Shown here piece by piece: positions 37,731-49,779 of a stretch of DNA of 64,000 nucleotides (position 1 is the first letter of the stretch; the number at the start of each line of letters is the position of its first letter). The position numbers and the translations under genes are program-made. The notes below the pieces were generated by a model. The model was not told where the DNA came from. It saw nothing but the letters and a program-made list of their open reading frames with translations, and made no database searches. The stretch covers positions 482,600,117 to 482,664,116 of the forward strand of contig NC_057864.1 in NCBI RefSeq assembly GCF_019393635.1, written 5' to 3'. Origin of the DNA: Dromiciops gliroides. Taxonomy: Eukaryota; Chordata; Mammalia; Microbiotheria; Microbiotheriidae.

Positions 37731-37926
37731 GCTGTGTCTGTCTCCAGGGAGGCTGGGGTCAGACACCAGATCAGCTATTCCTTACCCAGGGAACCTTGGG
37801 CAAGTCACTTCATCTCTATGTGCCTCAGTTTCCTCATCTATCAGAGCAGGGAATGAACTGGACAGCTACTGAGGGCCCTTGGAGTTTGAGTTCTGGGAGC
37901 TGGTGGTCTTTTCTATAACTGCTTTT

Positions 37927-38071
37927 TTTTTTTTTTGCAGGGCAATGAGGGTTAAGTGATTTGCCCAGGGTCACACAGCTAGTAAGTGTCAAGTATCTGA
38001 GGCCGGATTTGGACTCAGGTACTCTTGAATCTAAGGCCTTTGCTTTATCCACTGTGCCACCTAGCTGCCCC
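37927..38071 (-). mobile_element. WSINE1-type SINE copy
   Basis: CTATAACTGCTTTT on the left and CTATACCTGCTTTT on the right. Confidence 0.94.
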
Positions 38072-38210
38072 CTATACCTGCTTTTAAAAGCTGGGCTCAT
38101 CAGAGATTTCTTTACAGTTTCATTGGTTTTCTTATCCTACATCTCCATCTGGAAGGGACCTTAGAGGCCCCCAGTCCAACCCCCTCTTTTTTCAGAGGAG
38201 GAAACTGAGG

Positions 38211-38370
38211 GGGGCAGCTAGGTGGTGCAGTGGATAAAGCACTGGCCCTAGATTCAGGAGGACCTGAGTTCAAATCTGGCCTCAGACACTTGATACTTAC
38301 TAGCTGTGTGACCTTGGGCAAGTCACTTAACTCTCATTGCCCTGCAAAAAACCAACCAAACAAAAAACAA
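38211..38370 (+). mobile_element. WSINE1-type SINE copy
   Basis: Inserted inside a MIR-like repeat, whose 'gaaactgagg' and 'cagaggcccggagagg' parts flank it. Confidence 0.94.
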
Positions 38371-38424
38371 CAGAGGCCCGGAGAGGTTGTTAGTTTAATA
38401 GCTAGATGCAGAAATAGGCTTAAT

Positions 38425-38580
38425 GTGATTGTACATATATAACCTATATCAGGTTGCTTTTTGTCTTGTGGAGGGGGGAGGGAAGGGAGGGTAGGAGAAA
38501 AATTGGGAACTAAAAATCCTATGAAAACAAACGTTGAAAACTATCTTCCCATGTAACTGGAAAATAATCAAATACTTTAA
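38425..38580 (+). mobile_element. L1 3' terminal fragment
   Basis: TGATTGTACATATATAACC, then G-rich run, then 'gggaactaaaaatcc': the L1 tail as at 7.38-7.48 kb. Confidence 0.75.
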
Positions 38581-38969
38581 TTTAATCGCTAGCATTGATA
38601 TAGTGCTTTAATGTTTGCAAGGCTCTTCTCATTTGATCCTTACCAACACCCCTTAGGAGGTAAGTGAGGCAGATCATAGATCTGGAGAAGGGAGGGTGAG
38701 CTAATTCAAGCATCCTACCCTTTTACAGATGGGGAAACTGAGGCCCAGGGAGGTTTAGGGACTTAATATCACAGGAACATAGACGATGAGCTGGAAAGGA
38801 TGTCAGAGGTCATTTAGCCCAATCTTTTCATTTTTCAGATAAGGAAGCTGAGGCTTAGAGTAGTTAAGAGACCCAAAGTCACTCAGGCAGTGTTGGAGGC
38901 AGGATCTGAATCCGGGTCCTTTGCCTGTTCTGACTCCAAAGCCAGCACTTTCCACTGAATCATGTTGCC

Positions 38970-39650
38970 TTGCTCTGCCCTTCCTTTCTCTTCATCATTT
39001 GTGCATCATTGTGTTTCGTTATTTCAATTCTCTTGTGCATTGTGTTCCCTTTCCAAGTCTAGAGCATCCTTTTTATTTGGTGCCCACATCCCTTTGTGTG
39101 AAACACTTTGTACGGGTTGACTCCCATCAGCTTGTTCTCAGGGGGTCCCGTCCGAGGAGGGTGTGTGGTGACTTTTGTCCCATTCTGCAGCCAAGGTCCA
39201 TTGAGAATGAAGGGCTGTGATTGTCCCAAAGTGCCTTCTGGCACCACCAGTCCACCCACAGCTGCCTGCTCATTCTACCCATGGAATACCCTCAAGACTC
39301 CTCCAGAGATGGAGACAGGGAGAAGCTCCCACAAACAGCTGTAGCCCTACCTCTCTGTGACTGGTTTCCAGAGGAGCATGCACGCCGGAGGGCCTGGCTT
39401 CGGATCAGCTTCCTGAAGCTCAGCGGCCAACGGATGAGGGCGCCAAGAACAGCTGGCCACCTTTCTTTCCATTTCATTTAACCTGTCATAATGATAACGA
39501 TCATGGGGATGATATTTTTATATTCCTAGAGCAGGACAAGAGCTAGAGGCCATGTTTGTTAAGAGCAGTGACAGTTGTGTCCATTATAATAAGCAATAGC
39601 GGCATATTCAGAATGGTTGTAGAATCTGGAACCCCCTCCCCTTTCTCTTA
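38970..39650. other. Intron 1 DNA, repeat-free
   Basis: Open + frame at 39221-39481 and others overlap without homology I know. Nothing else seen. Confidence 0.4.
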
Positions 39651-39654
39651 TTAT

Positions 39655-40195
39655 CTCTCTCTCTCCCCCTCTCCTTCTCCCCCTCTCCTTCTCCCCCTCT
39701 CTTTCACTCTCATCCTTGCTCTTTTTTCTCTTCTTTTTCTCTCTCCCTCTCCCTCCCTCCTTCTCTCTCTGTTTCTCTGTTTCTCTCTCTCCCCCTCTCC
39801 TTCTCCCCCTCTCTTTCACTCTCATCCTTGCTCTTTTTTCTCTTCTTTTTCTCTCTCCCTCTCCCTCCCTCCTTCTCTCTCTGTTTCTCTCTTTCTCTCT
39901 CTTCTCCCTCTCCTTCTCCCCCTCTCTTTCACTCTCATCCTTGCTCTTTTTTCTCTTCTTTTTCTCTCTCCCTCTCCCTCCCTCCTTCTCTCTCTGTTTC
40001 TCTGTTTCTCTCTCTTCTCCCTCTCCCTCTCCTTCTCCCTCTTCCTCCCTTTCTCCCTCCCTCCCTCTCCCCCTCTCTCAAGTCTCCTCTCCTTTCCCCT
40101 CTTTGTCTCTCACTCTGAATTCCTATCTCTCTTTCTCTCCTCTTTCTTTCTTTGTCTCTCTTGTTTCTCTCTCCTTTCTCTTTCTTTGTCTCCTA
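39655..40195. repeat. CT-rich tract with a 112-bp minisatellite
   Basis: CTTTCACTCTCATCCTTGCT starts at 39701, 39813 and 39926, giving a period of 112-113 and about three units to 40015, then irregular C/T sequence to 40195. Confidence 0.9.
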
Positions 40196-40640
40196 TTAGC
40201 TTTGTGGCAGTGGACAACCCCCTGGGCTGCATTTCCTTCCTGTGTAAAAGATAGTATTTGGACTAAATGGTTTCAAATCCCCTTTAGGCTGGCTCTATAT
40301 CTATGATCCCATCATCTTAGGCAAGTCACTACCTTTCTGCACCTCAGTTCCTTCATTTTTAAAATGAGGAGGTTGGACTCTGACTTCTACTGTCCCTTTC
40401 AGCTTGAAATCTCTCATCCTATAAGTGGCAAAGTACCTTTAGTTCAGGTCATATGAGGAACAATTGGTTGAAGGAACTGCATTCTCTAGCCTGGAGAAGA
40501 GAAGATTTAGGCACTTTCTCTGATGATATTCCAACTATCTACATATGGACAGTGGAGAGATCACGAGGTTTGAAGTCAGAAAAACTGGGTTCAAATTCTG
40601 CCTTGGTTGCTTAATACCTGTATGCTTAGGTGAATCTTTT

Positions 40641-40777
40641 TTTTTTTGAGGCAATTGGGGTTAAGTGACTTGCCCAAGGTCACACAGCTAGTGTTAAGTG
40701 TCTGAGGCCGCATTTGAACTCAGGTACTCCTGAATCCAGGGTCAGTGCTCTATCCACTGTGCCATCTACCTGCCCCC
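40641..40777 (-). mobile_element. WSINE1-type SINE copy
   Basis: TAGGTGAATCTTTT at 40627-40640, with one change at 40778-40791; splits a MIR-like element. Confidence 0.95.
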
Positions 40778-41350
40778 TAGATGAATCTTTTAACCTCTCT
40801 GGGTCTCAGTTTACTTAACTGTAGAATGGGAGAGTTGGGATAGATGAGGTCTTTTACAGCCTAAGATCTCTGGATCCTTGATCCTAAATGCACAAAAAAT
40901 TCCAATTATTTGGAAAAGGACTGGGTTGGGGAACTGTAGGGTGGCCAGTTTAGGCTTGATATGGGAAATATTTCCTCTCCTTGGGAGCTATCACAGAATG
41001 GAGAGAGCTGCCTTGGGAGGTAGTACTTCTAGCAAAGGCTGAGTGACCACTTCTCAGAAATGTTGTACAGGGGATTTTTATCTTTTGTGTTTATATCACC
41101 TTCATTTCTCACTATATCATTCCTGCCCCCTGCTCCTAGAAAACCATTCCTTATAGTAAAGCATAAAAAAAGAAGAACAGAAAGTTAAGCAAAACTAACC
41201 AAAATATCTCAACAGTTTATGATGATATATATCGTATTTCAGTTCCATGGTCCCCTGCCTCTGCAAAGAAGTCATGGGAGATTTCTCCTTATATCTCTTC
41301 TTTGGGCCAAGCTTGGTCATTATAATTTCAGATCATTCAATTTTTTTTAA

Positions 41351-41498
41351 TTTTTTTTTTTTGGTGAGGCAACTGGGGTTAAGTGACTTGCCCAGGGTCA
41401 CACAGCTAGTAAGTGTTAAGTATCTGAGGCCGGATTTGAACTCAGGTACTCCTGAATCCAGGGCCAGTGCTTTATCCACTGCGCCATCTAGCTGCCCC
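41351..41498 (-). mobile_element. WSINE1-type SINE copy inside an L1
   Basis: Interrupts the minus-strand L1 of 41.07-43.07 kb. Confidence 0.94.
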
Positions 41499-41643
41499 AG
41501 GTAATTTAATTTTATTGTTTTATTTTTTATGTTCCTGTAGTCTATATGTATATTCTTTTCCTGGTTCTGCTTAGTTTCCTCTAAAATCAGTTTATCTAAA
41601 GTTCTCCCATGTTTCTCCATATTTACCCTGTTCATCACTTCTT

Positions 41644-41831
41644 TTTTTGTTTTATTTTGTTTTTGTTTGTTTGTTTGTTTGTTTGTTTGTTTTTTGTGAG
41701 GCAATTGGGGTTAAGTGACTTCAACCAGGGTCACACAGCTAGTAAGTGTCAAGTGTCTGAGGTCAGATTTGAACTCAGGTCCTCCTGAATCCAGGGCCAG
41801 TGGTTTATCCACCACGCCACCTAGCTGCCCC
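41644..41831 (-). mobile_element. WSINE1-type SINE copy with (GTTT)n tail
   Basis: Perfect TTCATCACTTCTT at 41631-41643 and 41832-41844. The tail contains seven or so GTTT units. Confidence 0.95.
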
Positions 41832-43140
41832 TTCATCACTTCTTACAGCACAGAAATGTTCACAAAAAGTGCTGCTATAAATATTTTGGTGTATATGAAA
41901 CCTTTCTCTTCGTCACTGACTTCCTTAGGATATTTGTCTAGCAGTAAAATTTCTGTTTTAAAGAGTACGGACCTTTTATTCACTGCCTTTGTATAATTCC
42001 AAGTTGTACTCCAGAAAGGTTGAACCACTTCTCAGCTCCACAAACAATGCATTAGTATGCCCATCTTTCAAAAACCTATCCTGCATTCATTCTTTCCAGC
42101 TCTTGTCAGAGCTGCCAATTAGTTGGGATTGCAGTGAAACCTCAGGTGTGTTTTGATATAAATTTCCTGTATTATTAGTGACTTTAGAACATTCTCTCAT
42201 ATATTGTTAATTCCTTTTGAGAACTGTATATTTAAAACATCAGACTACTTAATCATTGGGGACTAGATTTTGCTCATACATTTCTATTAGTTGTCCATAT
42301 ATTAGATATCAGATTCTTATAGAGATATTGGACACAAAGACACCCCCCCCCAGTCAACTGCTCTGTTCTTCTTATAGTTGTATTAATTTGTTTATGCAAA
42401 AAACTTTTCAATTACATTTAATGGAAATTATCTATTTTATCTTTTATAACTACTCCTGTTCTTTGCTTGGTTAAGAACTCATTCCCTATCCTGAGTTGGG
42501 AAAAGTAGATTATCTCCTCTTCTCATTTTTATAGGTTACAATCTTTAATATTCTGGTCACATGAACATGAGAATTTATTGTGAAATATAGTGTGTAAGAT
42601 GTTTGTTCAAGCCTTATTTCTACCAGACTGCTTTCCAGTTTTCCCAGTAATTTTTGTCAAATAGGGAGTGCTTTCCAAGGTAATTCATGCTGTGGGGTTC
42701 ATCAAACACTGCCTGGTGATTGTTTGATTATTTCTGTTTCTAGTCAATATTCTTCCATTCATCTACTTTGCTATTTTTAAGATAGTACCAAATGGTTGTG
42801 ATGAATACTGTATGGTATAATTGTAATGAGTGCTTTATAATATAATTTGAGACCTAGAAGTATTATTCCTCCTTCATTCTTACCTTTTTTCATTATTTCC
42901 CTTAAAATTCTATCTTTTGGTCCTCCAAAATGAATTTTGTTATTATTTCTACCTAGCTTTATACAGTATCCCTTTGGTAGCTTGATCGGTATAGTACTAT
43001 TGGCATAGTTCAAATGGCTTTGGGAAGGTAATGTCATTTTTGTTTTGTTGGCATGGGCCATTCATGAGTACTGAATATCCTAGAAGGGATTCTTGGTCAT
43101 CTGTGTGTTGGACTAGATGGCCTCTGACGTCTTTTTTGTG

Positions 43141-43280
43141 TGTGTGTGAGGCAAATGGGGTTAAGTGACTTGCCCAGGGTCACACAGCTAGTAAGTGTCA
43201 AATGTCTGAGGCCGGATTTGAACTCAGGTACTCCTGACGCCAGGGCCGGTGCTCTATCCATTGCGCCACCTAGCTGCCCC
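43141..43280 (-). mobile_element. WSINE1-type SINE copy
   Basis: Tail is a short GT run. CTGACGTC / CTGAGGTC flanks. Confidence 0.92.
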
Positions 43281-43295
43281 CTGAGGTCCTTTTTA

Positions 43296-43456
43296 TACAG
43301 TTTTGTTTTTGTTTTTGTTTGTGGGGCAATTGGGGTTAAATGACTTGCCCAGGGTCACACAGCTAATAAGTGTTAAGTGTCTGAGGCCGGATTTGAATTC
43401 AGGTACTCCTGAATCCAGGGTCATTGCTCTATCCACTGTGCCACCTAGCTGCCCTT
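43296..43456 (-). mobile_element. WSINE1-type SINE copy
   Basis: Perfect TGAGGTCCTTTTTA at 43282-43295 and 43457-43470; inserted into the flank of the preceding copy. Confidence 0.95.
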
Positions 43457-43486
43457 TGAGGTCCTTTTTAATTTGGAGGTTTCATA

Positions 43487-44006
43487 ATTTCAGCATCATA
43501 AGGTTTACCTATTCTGCTATGATTATCATAATTACCTGTGTCCATCCAATTAGTGGTTGACATTGCCACTTAAATGTTTTTGGCATTTCAGAAATTCTTT
43601 TCCCTTGCCAGAATTGTCATCCCTCATATTATAGTGGCTCATTAATCAGGCAAATGAATGCTGCTATAGAATTGCAGCTTTATTAATTAAATTAACAAAA
43701 ATTTAATTTATTTTATGAATCAAATAAATTAATTTCTTAACACAAAATTTCAGCATCATAAGGTTTACCTATCCTGCTATGATTTTCATAATTATATGTG
43801 TCCATCTAATTAGTGGTTGACATTGCCATTTAAATGTTTTTGGCATTTCGAAAATTCTTTTCTCTTGCCAGAATTGTCATCCCTCATATTATAGTGCCTC
43901 ATTAATCAGGCAAAAGAATATGACTATAGAATTGCAGCTTTATTAATTTAATGAACAAAAACTAATTTATTTTATGAATTAAAATAAATTAATTTATTAA
44001 CACAAA
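43487..44006. repeat. 260-bp tandem duplication
   Basis: Unit 43487-43746 is followed directly by unit 43747-44006, about 90% alike by eye. Both start 'TTCAGCATCATAAGG' and end 'TTAACACAAAAT'. Confidence 0.92.
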
Positions 44007-44090
44007 ATTAATCACACTAGGCTAACAACATACCCTTTCATTAGGAGTCTTTTTAAAAATAATGACTTGGAAGAAAAAAATAATTTTACT

Positions 44091-44290
44091 ATAATATGGG
44101 TAGTGACCAGTCTACTTATCTTAGTGCATGGAGGTCAGTCAGTCAGTCAGCATTCACAAATCATTCTCTATTAAGCTAACAACATGGTTCTTCTTTGGGG
44201 TCTAGTTTTTATAAGTGGCAGAGAATGAATGGTTTATAATTAGTACCTCCATGCACCAAGGTACAAAGACTGGTCTCTGCCTATATTATC
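44091..44290. repeat. Imperfect inverted repeat, MITE-like
   Basis: Arms 44091-44135 and 44245-44290 match inversely at about 37 of 45 positions (TTAGTGCATGGAGGT against ACCTCCATGCACCAA). A smaller inverted CATTCTCT / AGAGAATG lies inside. No known ends recognised. Confidence 0.65.
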
Positions 44291-44890
44291 ATTACCTTGT
44301 CTTAATTTCCCCCTCTAATCTTAGTAACAGCAACAAAACAACATCTCTACCACCAACAAACATTTTAAAATGTTCAAATAAATCATAAAAATAAAAATTA
44401 GTTCAATATAAAACTATAAACTCAATTTTGGAAAAAAGTGCATTCCAGCTACAGGACAACCCCTGCCACCATGACTTTGTGCAGTCTGTCCCTCATTCCT
44501 GGAATATTCTCCCTCCTTACCTCTGCCTCTAAGAGCCTCTGTCTTCCTTCAAGTCCCAGTTTGAATACTACCTTCTATGGATGGCCTGTCCTGTGGTCCA
44601 AGGACCTGGGTTCAAATCCCATCTTTGTTTATCACTATCTGGGTACCTTGTGGCCAACTCACTTAAACTCCCTGAGCTTTGTTTTTATCATTTGTACAAG
44701 GAGAGAACTGGACTAGGTAGGTGGTCTCTGAGTTCCTTTTCAGCTGTAGATCTATGATCACATGATCTAATATCTTCCCAATTATTAGTGGCTCCACCAT
44801 TTTACTTTGTGGATAATTTGTATTTCCTTAACAGCATGCACCATGGCCCTTATGATAGAATTTAAGCTCCCTGAGGGCAAGAACTGTTTC

Positions 44891-45035
44891 TTTTTTTTTT
44901 TTAATTTTTGAGAGACAATGGGGGTTAAGTGACTTGCCCAGGGTCACACAGCTAGTAAGTGTTAAGTGTCTGAGGCTGACTTTGAACTTGTGTCCTCCTG
45001 AGTCCAGGCACCACCTAGCTGCCCCCTAATGAATG
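44891..45035 (-). mobile_element. WSINE1-type SINE with internal deletion
   Basis: About 23 bases near the head are missing (AGTCCAGG joins directly to CACCACCTAG). Sits inside an L2 3' end. Confidence 0.9.
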
Positions 45036-45049
45036 ACCATTTGTTTGGT

Positions 45050-45193
45050 ATTTTGGTTTTTTGCAAGGCAATGAGGGTTAAGTGACTTGCCCAGGGTCAC
45101 ACAGCTAGTGTCAAGTATCTGAGGTCAGATTTGAACTCAGGTCCTCCTGAATACAGCGCTGATGCTTTATCTAGTGCGCCACCTAGCTGCCCC
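45050..45193 (-). mobile_element. WSINE1-type SINE copy
   Basis: Second SINE in the same L2; AGAACTGTTTC and AGAACTCTTTC bracket the pair. Confidence 0.93.
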
Positions 45194-45326
45194 AGAACTC
45201 TTTCATTTTGATCTCTGTATCTCCTGCACTCAGCATAGTGTCTAGCACAACATAAGTCCTTCATGAGGACTTGGTGAGTGAATGAATGAACTTGGACAAA
45301 TGTCCCGTTCTCATTCCCCTACCTTT

Positions 45327-45483
45327 TTTTTTTTTTTTTTTTTTTGCGAGGGGCAATGGGGGTTAAGTGACTTGCCCAGGATCACACAGCTAGTAAGTGT
45401 CAAATGTCTGAGGCTGGATTTAAACTCAGGTCCTCCTGAATCCAAGGCTGGTGCTTTATCCACTGTGCCACCTAGCCACCCCT
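45327..45483 (-). mobile_element. WSINE1-type SINE copy
   Basis: TCATTCCCCTACCTTT at 45311-45326, with one change at 45484-45499. Confidence 0.95.
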
Positions 45484-45519
45484 TCATCCCCCTACCTTTC
45501 TGAACTATTTCCTTTTGTG

Positions 45520-45700
45520 TGTTTGTCCAGAGTTTGTTGCTCCTGTCATCATGTGATTTTTATCACTATTGTTGGCTCTGTGTGTACGTTGTTTGGATTC
45601 TGCTTTCTTCGCTCACCATCACTTTGTAGAAGTCTTCCCATGTGTCTTTGTGTCTTTTTGTATCCTTGTCCCTTGGAGAAACCATTTCATTTAGAATTAC
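45520..45700 (-). mobile_element. Diverged L1 fragment
   Basis: Has the 'ggattctgctttctt...catcactttg...aagtcttcccatgt' block of L1 3' regions. Confidence 0.5.
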
Positions 45701-45897
45701 AAATAGTTCACTGTGCAGAAAGGGAACGTTCTCTTTGTTGTTATTTATTTACTCAGCAGACCCCTTTTCTGTAGCTACTCTAGAGGGGAGCCTCAGCCCT
45801 GCCCCTCCCCACCGTTGGGATGATGTGTGGGGGACAAATTCTGAGCAAAGTCTGAATCTATGGCATTTTACTGGCTTCCATTTAGGCCACCCTTGTT

Positions 45898-46010
45898 GGA
45901 AAGTATAAGTTGGTTGTCCCTTGGTGGGGAGTGCGAAGAAAGCTTTAATTACCAGCCTCTTTTTGGTGAAGTAAAATACCCTTGCATCCAATTGGAAGTT
46001 CCAGTGAAAT
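45898..46010 (+). repeat. Unclassified repeat, copy A
   Basis: Aligns with 50661-50762 (TGGTTGT, GAAGTAAAA and GGAAG anchors in the same order and spacing). No family recognised. Confidence 0.55.
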
Positions 46011-46054
46011 ATACAGGGACATAAAATACAAAGAATTCAGATGGTTCCTCAAGA

Positions 46055-46250
46055 TTTTTCTCTGCAGTCCCCTCTAAATCCCCAACATTTACTCTGTATA
46101 CTTTGTAGGTACTTTGTATCTCTCTTGTATATATCCATTTATGTATGTATCCTTTGTCTTCTTAATAAGAAATTGAGTTTGTTGAGGGTAGGAGATGTTT
46201 TCATTTTTAATTTGTATCCCCAGTAGGTGCTTAATAAAGTGCTTGAAGAT
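46055..46250 (+). mobile_element. L2 3' end
   Basis: 'gttgagggtaggagatg...ttgtatccccagtaggtgctt'. Confidence 0.65.
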
Positions 46251-46584
46251 TATTATACATATCTTTGTAATGATGAATGCCAAATAGAGGTTGCCGCCCG
46301 TTTATGCTCACTACAAGCCTGTTGGACCCTTTGCTTTTATTCTTCAGAGACAGTAGTATTCCATCACTTGAAGCCATGTAGAGATAGGGACAATTAATTT
46401 CATTGATATTGATAAACAAGCTGATCTTATCAATGCAGGTTGACATCTCCTCTGTAAGAACTGACTAGCGCATTGAACGGTGAAATAACTGGTTCAGGGT
46501 CATGTGGTCAGCAGGTATCAGAGGCTGGACACAGCTTTGAAGCTAGCTCTCTATCTACTAAATGAATACATCATTAAAAAAAGA

Positions 46585-46890
46585 TCACTCTTTGGTTCTG
46601 GGAGAAGCTCAAGGCCATTAAAAGCATCGTGTAGATCTTCAAAGGTGATCATCTGGCCAGCTCCAGCCCTTCACCTCCTCCTCTGAAGTTGAGTCCTGAC
46701 TCCTTGTCCTCATTTACTGTCTGTCCCAGATGTGTATCCTGATAGGCAAGCTCTATGGATGGTCCATCCAACTTCACGTTATAGTCTGAACCAAAGGCAT
46801 TTTTCATCCACTTAGTTTTTCCTCTGTGGATAGTCAGGCTAAACAGTTTTGAGTGATTATGGATTTCATTTAAGATACAGCATATGACAA
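46585..46890 (-). mobile_element. RTE-clade LINE fragment
   Basis: Contains minus-strand HRGKTKWMKN and the preceding LNEIHNHS block, alignable by eye with the copy at 1.03-1.13 kb. Decayed, with no long frame. Confidence 0.65.
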
Positions 46891-47159
46891 ATTCAGCAGG
46901 AGAAATGTCTACAAAGGATGAGAGAGAACAGAGTTGTGTGACTGGAAAAAAGAGCTGGGCCAGAGGCTAAGCAATAGACAGCTTGGCTGACCCATTGGTA
47001 TCTAGGCAATGTCAAGATATCTTGCAAAAGGCCCCCATCCTGTTGGGTAGGCCCTTGGTGGGAGAATTACAGAGATTGTCTACAGTGGACAGCCATGCAA
47101 TTTGCATTATTGGAAGGACAACCTACATCAGTGACAACATATCCATCCAAGAATTGAGG

Positions 47160-47450
47160 GATTAAGGACCAGAATTTTTGGGTAAACAAACCTTTACTAC
47201 ACTTCTCTTCAAAACCCACTTTCTTCTCATTGACCATCCTGTTCTTTGGATAAAAGACTTTCCTGTTGTTTAACAGAGATGGTAAATGACATTTCATGAT
47301 TTACAAAGAACTTTTCTCCCATCAATCTTTTGAGAGAGGTAGTGAGAGGATGAGACACCAACCCTCCCCAAAACAAAATGAAACAAAACAACAAAACCAA
47401 AAACAACCCACAAACCCAACCACCACCACCACCAAACAACTACAACAATC
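47160..47450. other. Intron 1 DNA with ACCACC/CAAAA-rich end
   Basis: A/C-rich simple sequence at 47370-47445; rest unassigned. Confidence 0.4.
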
Positions 47451-48400
47451 GCCTGGGTGCTGGGTTCAAATGCTGCTTCTGATGCTTACTATTTATGTAA
47501 CTTTGAGCAAGTACTTCATTACCCTGGACCTCAGTTTCCTTTTCTGTAAGATGAAAATGCATGAAATGTCCTTAAAGATCCCTTCCAGTTCTAGATCTCA
47601 GAGCTGTGAGATGCAGAGGAAAGAGTGATGAATTTGAAGCCAGAGGATCTGGGTTCAAATCCTGTCACTGTTACTTACCTCTTGTGTGACCTTAGGCAAG
47701 TACCCAGACCTTTTTGGGCCTTAGTCAAGCCTAAGTCCACTGATTCTAAGGTTAGTGCCCTTTCAAAGTGGAGAATTTTAATTTAATTTTCTAGGAAAGG
47801 GGAAGGAAAGGGGAAGGAAAGGGGAAGGGGAAAAGGGATCAAACCTGTGATTTTATTGGGATGAGTAGCTCCAGATGAAGAAGAACCTTTATCAGTAGAG
47901 ATCATCACACACTCTGCATCTTGCCTTGGAACCAATGAGAAGTTAAATCACTTCCTCTGGGTCTCACAGCCAGAATGTGTCAGAGAGAGGGTTGAACCCC
48001 AGACCTTCCTTGCTCCAAGTTGGCTTTCTTGCCACTCCACCATACAGCCTCTCAATGTAAGATGATAATAAATAATAAATGTAGCTTGCAAGCAATGCAT
48101 TAGGGGGTATGCTAATGGGTTCTTGGGCCCTGTACACAAAACAAAACTAGATGAGATACCCCCCTGCTCCTTTTTGAGCTATGATACCATGTGGACACAG
48201 CTGCCTCTGTTTCTCCACCCTGTTGGCTTTATTGTCATCTGGTGGATGCCATGCAGGACAAAGGACAGAGGACCCTGCTTCGAATAATAGCTCTTCTACT
48301 TGCCACCCAGGTTACCTTGGGCAAGTCAACCTTTCTGGGCCTCAGTTTCCTCAACTGTAAAATAAGGGGGTTGGATTAGATCTATGACCTTAACAAACAT
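47450..48400. mobile_element. MIR-like remnants
   Basis: At about 47460-47620, 47620-47760, 47880-48060 and 48250-48390. A (GGAAA)-like run is at 47795-47840. Confidence 0.6.
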
Positions 48401-49330
48401 TTATGAGGTACCTTCTTTGGGAATAGTACTGAAATCTTATTGCAGTTGTTATGGGCAGGGGGAAGGGTGGGAAGGAGGTGAGCAGAGTACATGTATAATT
48501 AATTTTCAATATATTCAATTCTCTTTAATATGATAAAGTAATTACAGTAATGCCTAATGATAGTTTCTATCTATCTATCCCTATTGTTTAACAGTGTCTG
48601 GCACATAATAGGAGATTAACAAATATTTTTCAATTGATGGGTTGATGAATACTAACCTCTACTGTTTGGAACAAGGCTAAACATGAAAATACACTTGAAA
48701 AAAAGCCCCCCCTAATGCTGGGATAGTTGTAAGAAAACCCATGCATTTAAACCCCATATCTTTTATGCCACAGGAAAGACTCCCCATCAGCCCCTTCCCA
48801 GGCCTGCATTCGCTATTGACTCTTACTTTACACACAGTTGTAACACACTAGGTTATATGATTTCCCAGTCCATGGCAGATTAGAAGCGGAAAAATGAAAG
48901 GGCAGGTTGAAAATCAGAGATGGGGATGCTAGATTCAGGCACCGAAATAGCTAAGAAACTGATAGCTTGAGAAATGACAGCTTGACAGCAAGGGAGGAGA
49001 CAGAAGTAGGGAAAGATGAGAGCAGACACTGAGAAAGCTGAAGCATGGCATTCTGGGGCCATTTAGGGGACAAGCAAACAGACCCTGTGTATGTAGTTCA
49101 ATAGCCTCTTTGAGCAGCACTGAGTTAGATGGCTTTGCAATTGAGCGGCTCATTGGTGTTCAGAAGGATGCCCCTAAATTGCTAAGGAGAGCTAAGATGA
49201 TATGCTGTAAACTTTATTGAATACAGGTAATTAGACAACACATTTTAGAAAGCATCTCTAGAAAAACTGGTTAATCAAAAAAGTTCTGTTGTTTTAAAGG
49301 GCACAGCTTAAATTATCTCTTCTTCTTGGC
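48400..49330. other. Intron 1 DNA, nothing recognised
   Basis: No exon, structured RNA or clear repeat found by eye. Confidence 0.4.
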
Positions 49331-49334
49331 ATTT

Positions 49335-49600
49335 AAGCAGGCTCCAGCCTACCTTTCCAGGTTTTTTTTTTCTCTCATTACTCCCCTTCACATGCTCCAT
49401 GCTCCAGTCAAATTGGCGTATTTACTGTTAGCTGGACTTGCTGTTCCATCTTGTGCATCTGTGATTGTACATGTGGACTGGCCTCTCCATACCTGGAAGG
49501 CTCTCAGTACCTGCTCACCTCTGGATCTCTGGCTGTTGGATTTCCTTCAAGCCTCAATCCATGGGCTGACTCCTATGGGAAGCCTTTCCTGACCTCTGGT
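49335..49600 (+). mobile_element. L2 3' region fragment
   Basis: 'tggaaggctctcagtac...gatttccttcaagcctcaatc...aagcctttcctgacc'. Confidence 0.6.
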
Positions 49601-49779
49601 GGATTAAGCCAGAAGGGACTTCACAGTTCAATGCCTTCATTTTGAAGAGGAGGAAACAGAGGTTCAGAGAGGCCACAGGCTCATTGCTCTAGAACAAGAA
49701 GGAATCTCAGGGACCATTTAGTTCAACTCCCTAATTTAAAATTTCAAGGGAGGTAGAGTGATTTGCCTAAAGCTCACTC

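Larger units (their letters stand above)
37730..38970. mobile_element. MIR-like remnants
   Basis: At about 37750-37870, 38130-38210 continuing 38380-38410, 38590-38760 and 38770-38960. Confidence 0.6.
41070..43075 (-). mobile_element. L1 LINE, 3' UTR into ORF2, split by two SINEs
   Basis: About 2 kb runs in L1 order on the minus strand: 3' UTR (41.07-41.3), 'gtgctgctataaatattttgg', 'tccagaaaggttgaaccac', then 'ctgcctggtgattgtttgatt' through 'aatgaattttgttattattt', all recognisable ORF2 blocks. Old and heavily mutated. Confidence 0.75.
44440..45290 (+). mobile_element. L2 3' region cut by SINEs
   Basis: Blocks at 44440-44600, 44780-44890 ('tttaagctccctgagggcaag') and 45194-45290 follow each other once a MIR and two SINEs are removed. 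Confidence 0.65.
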
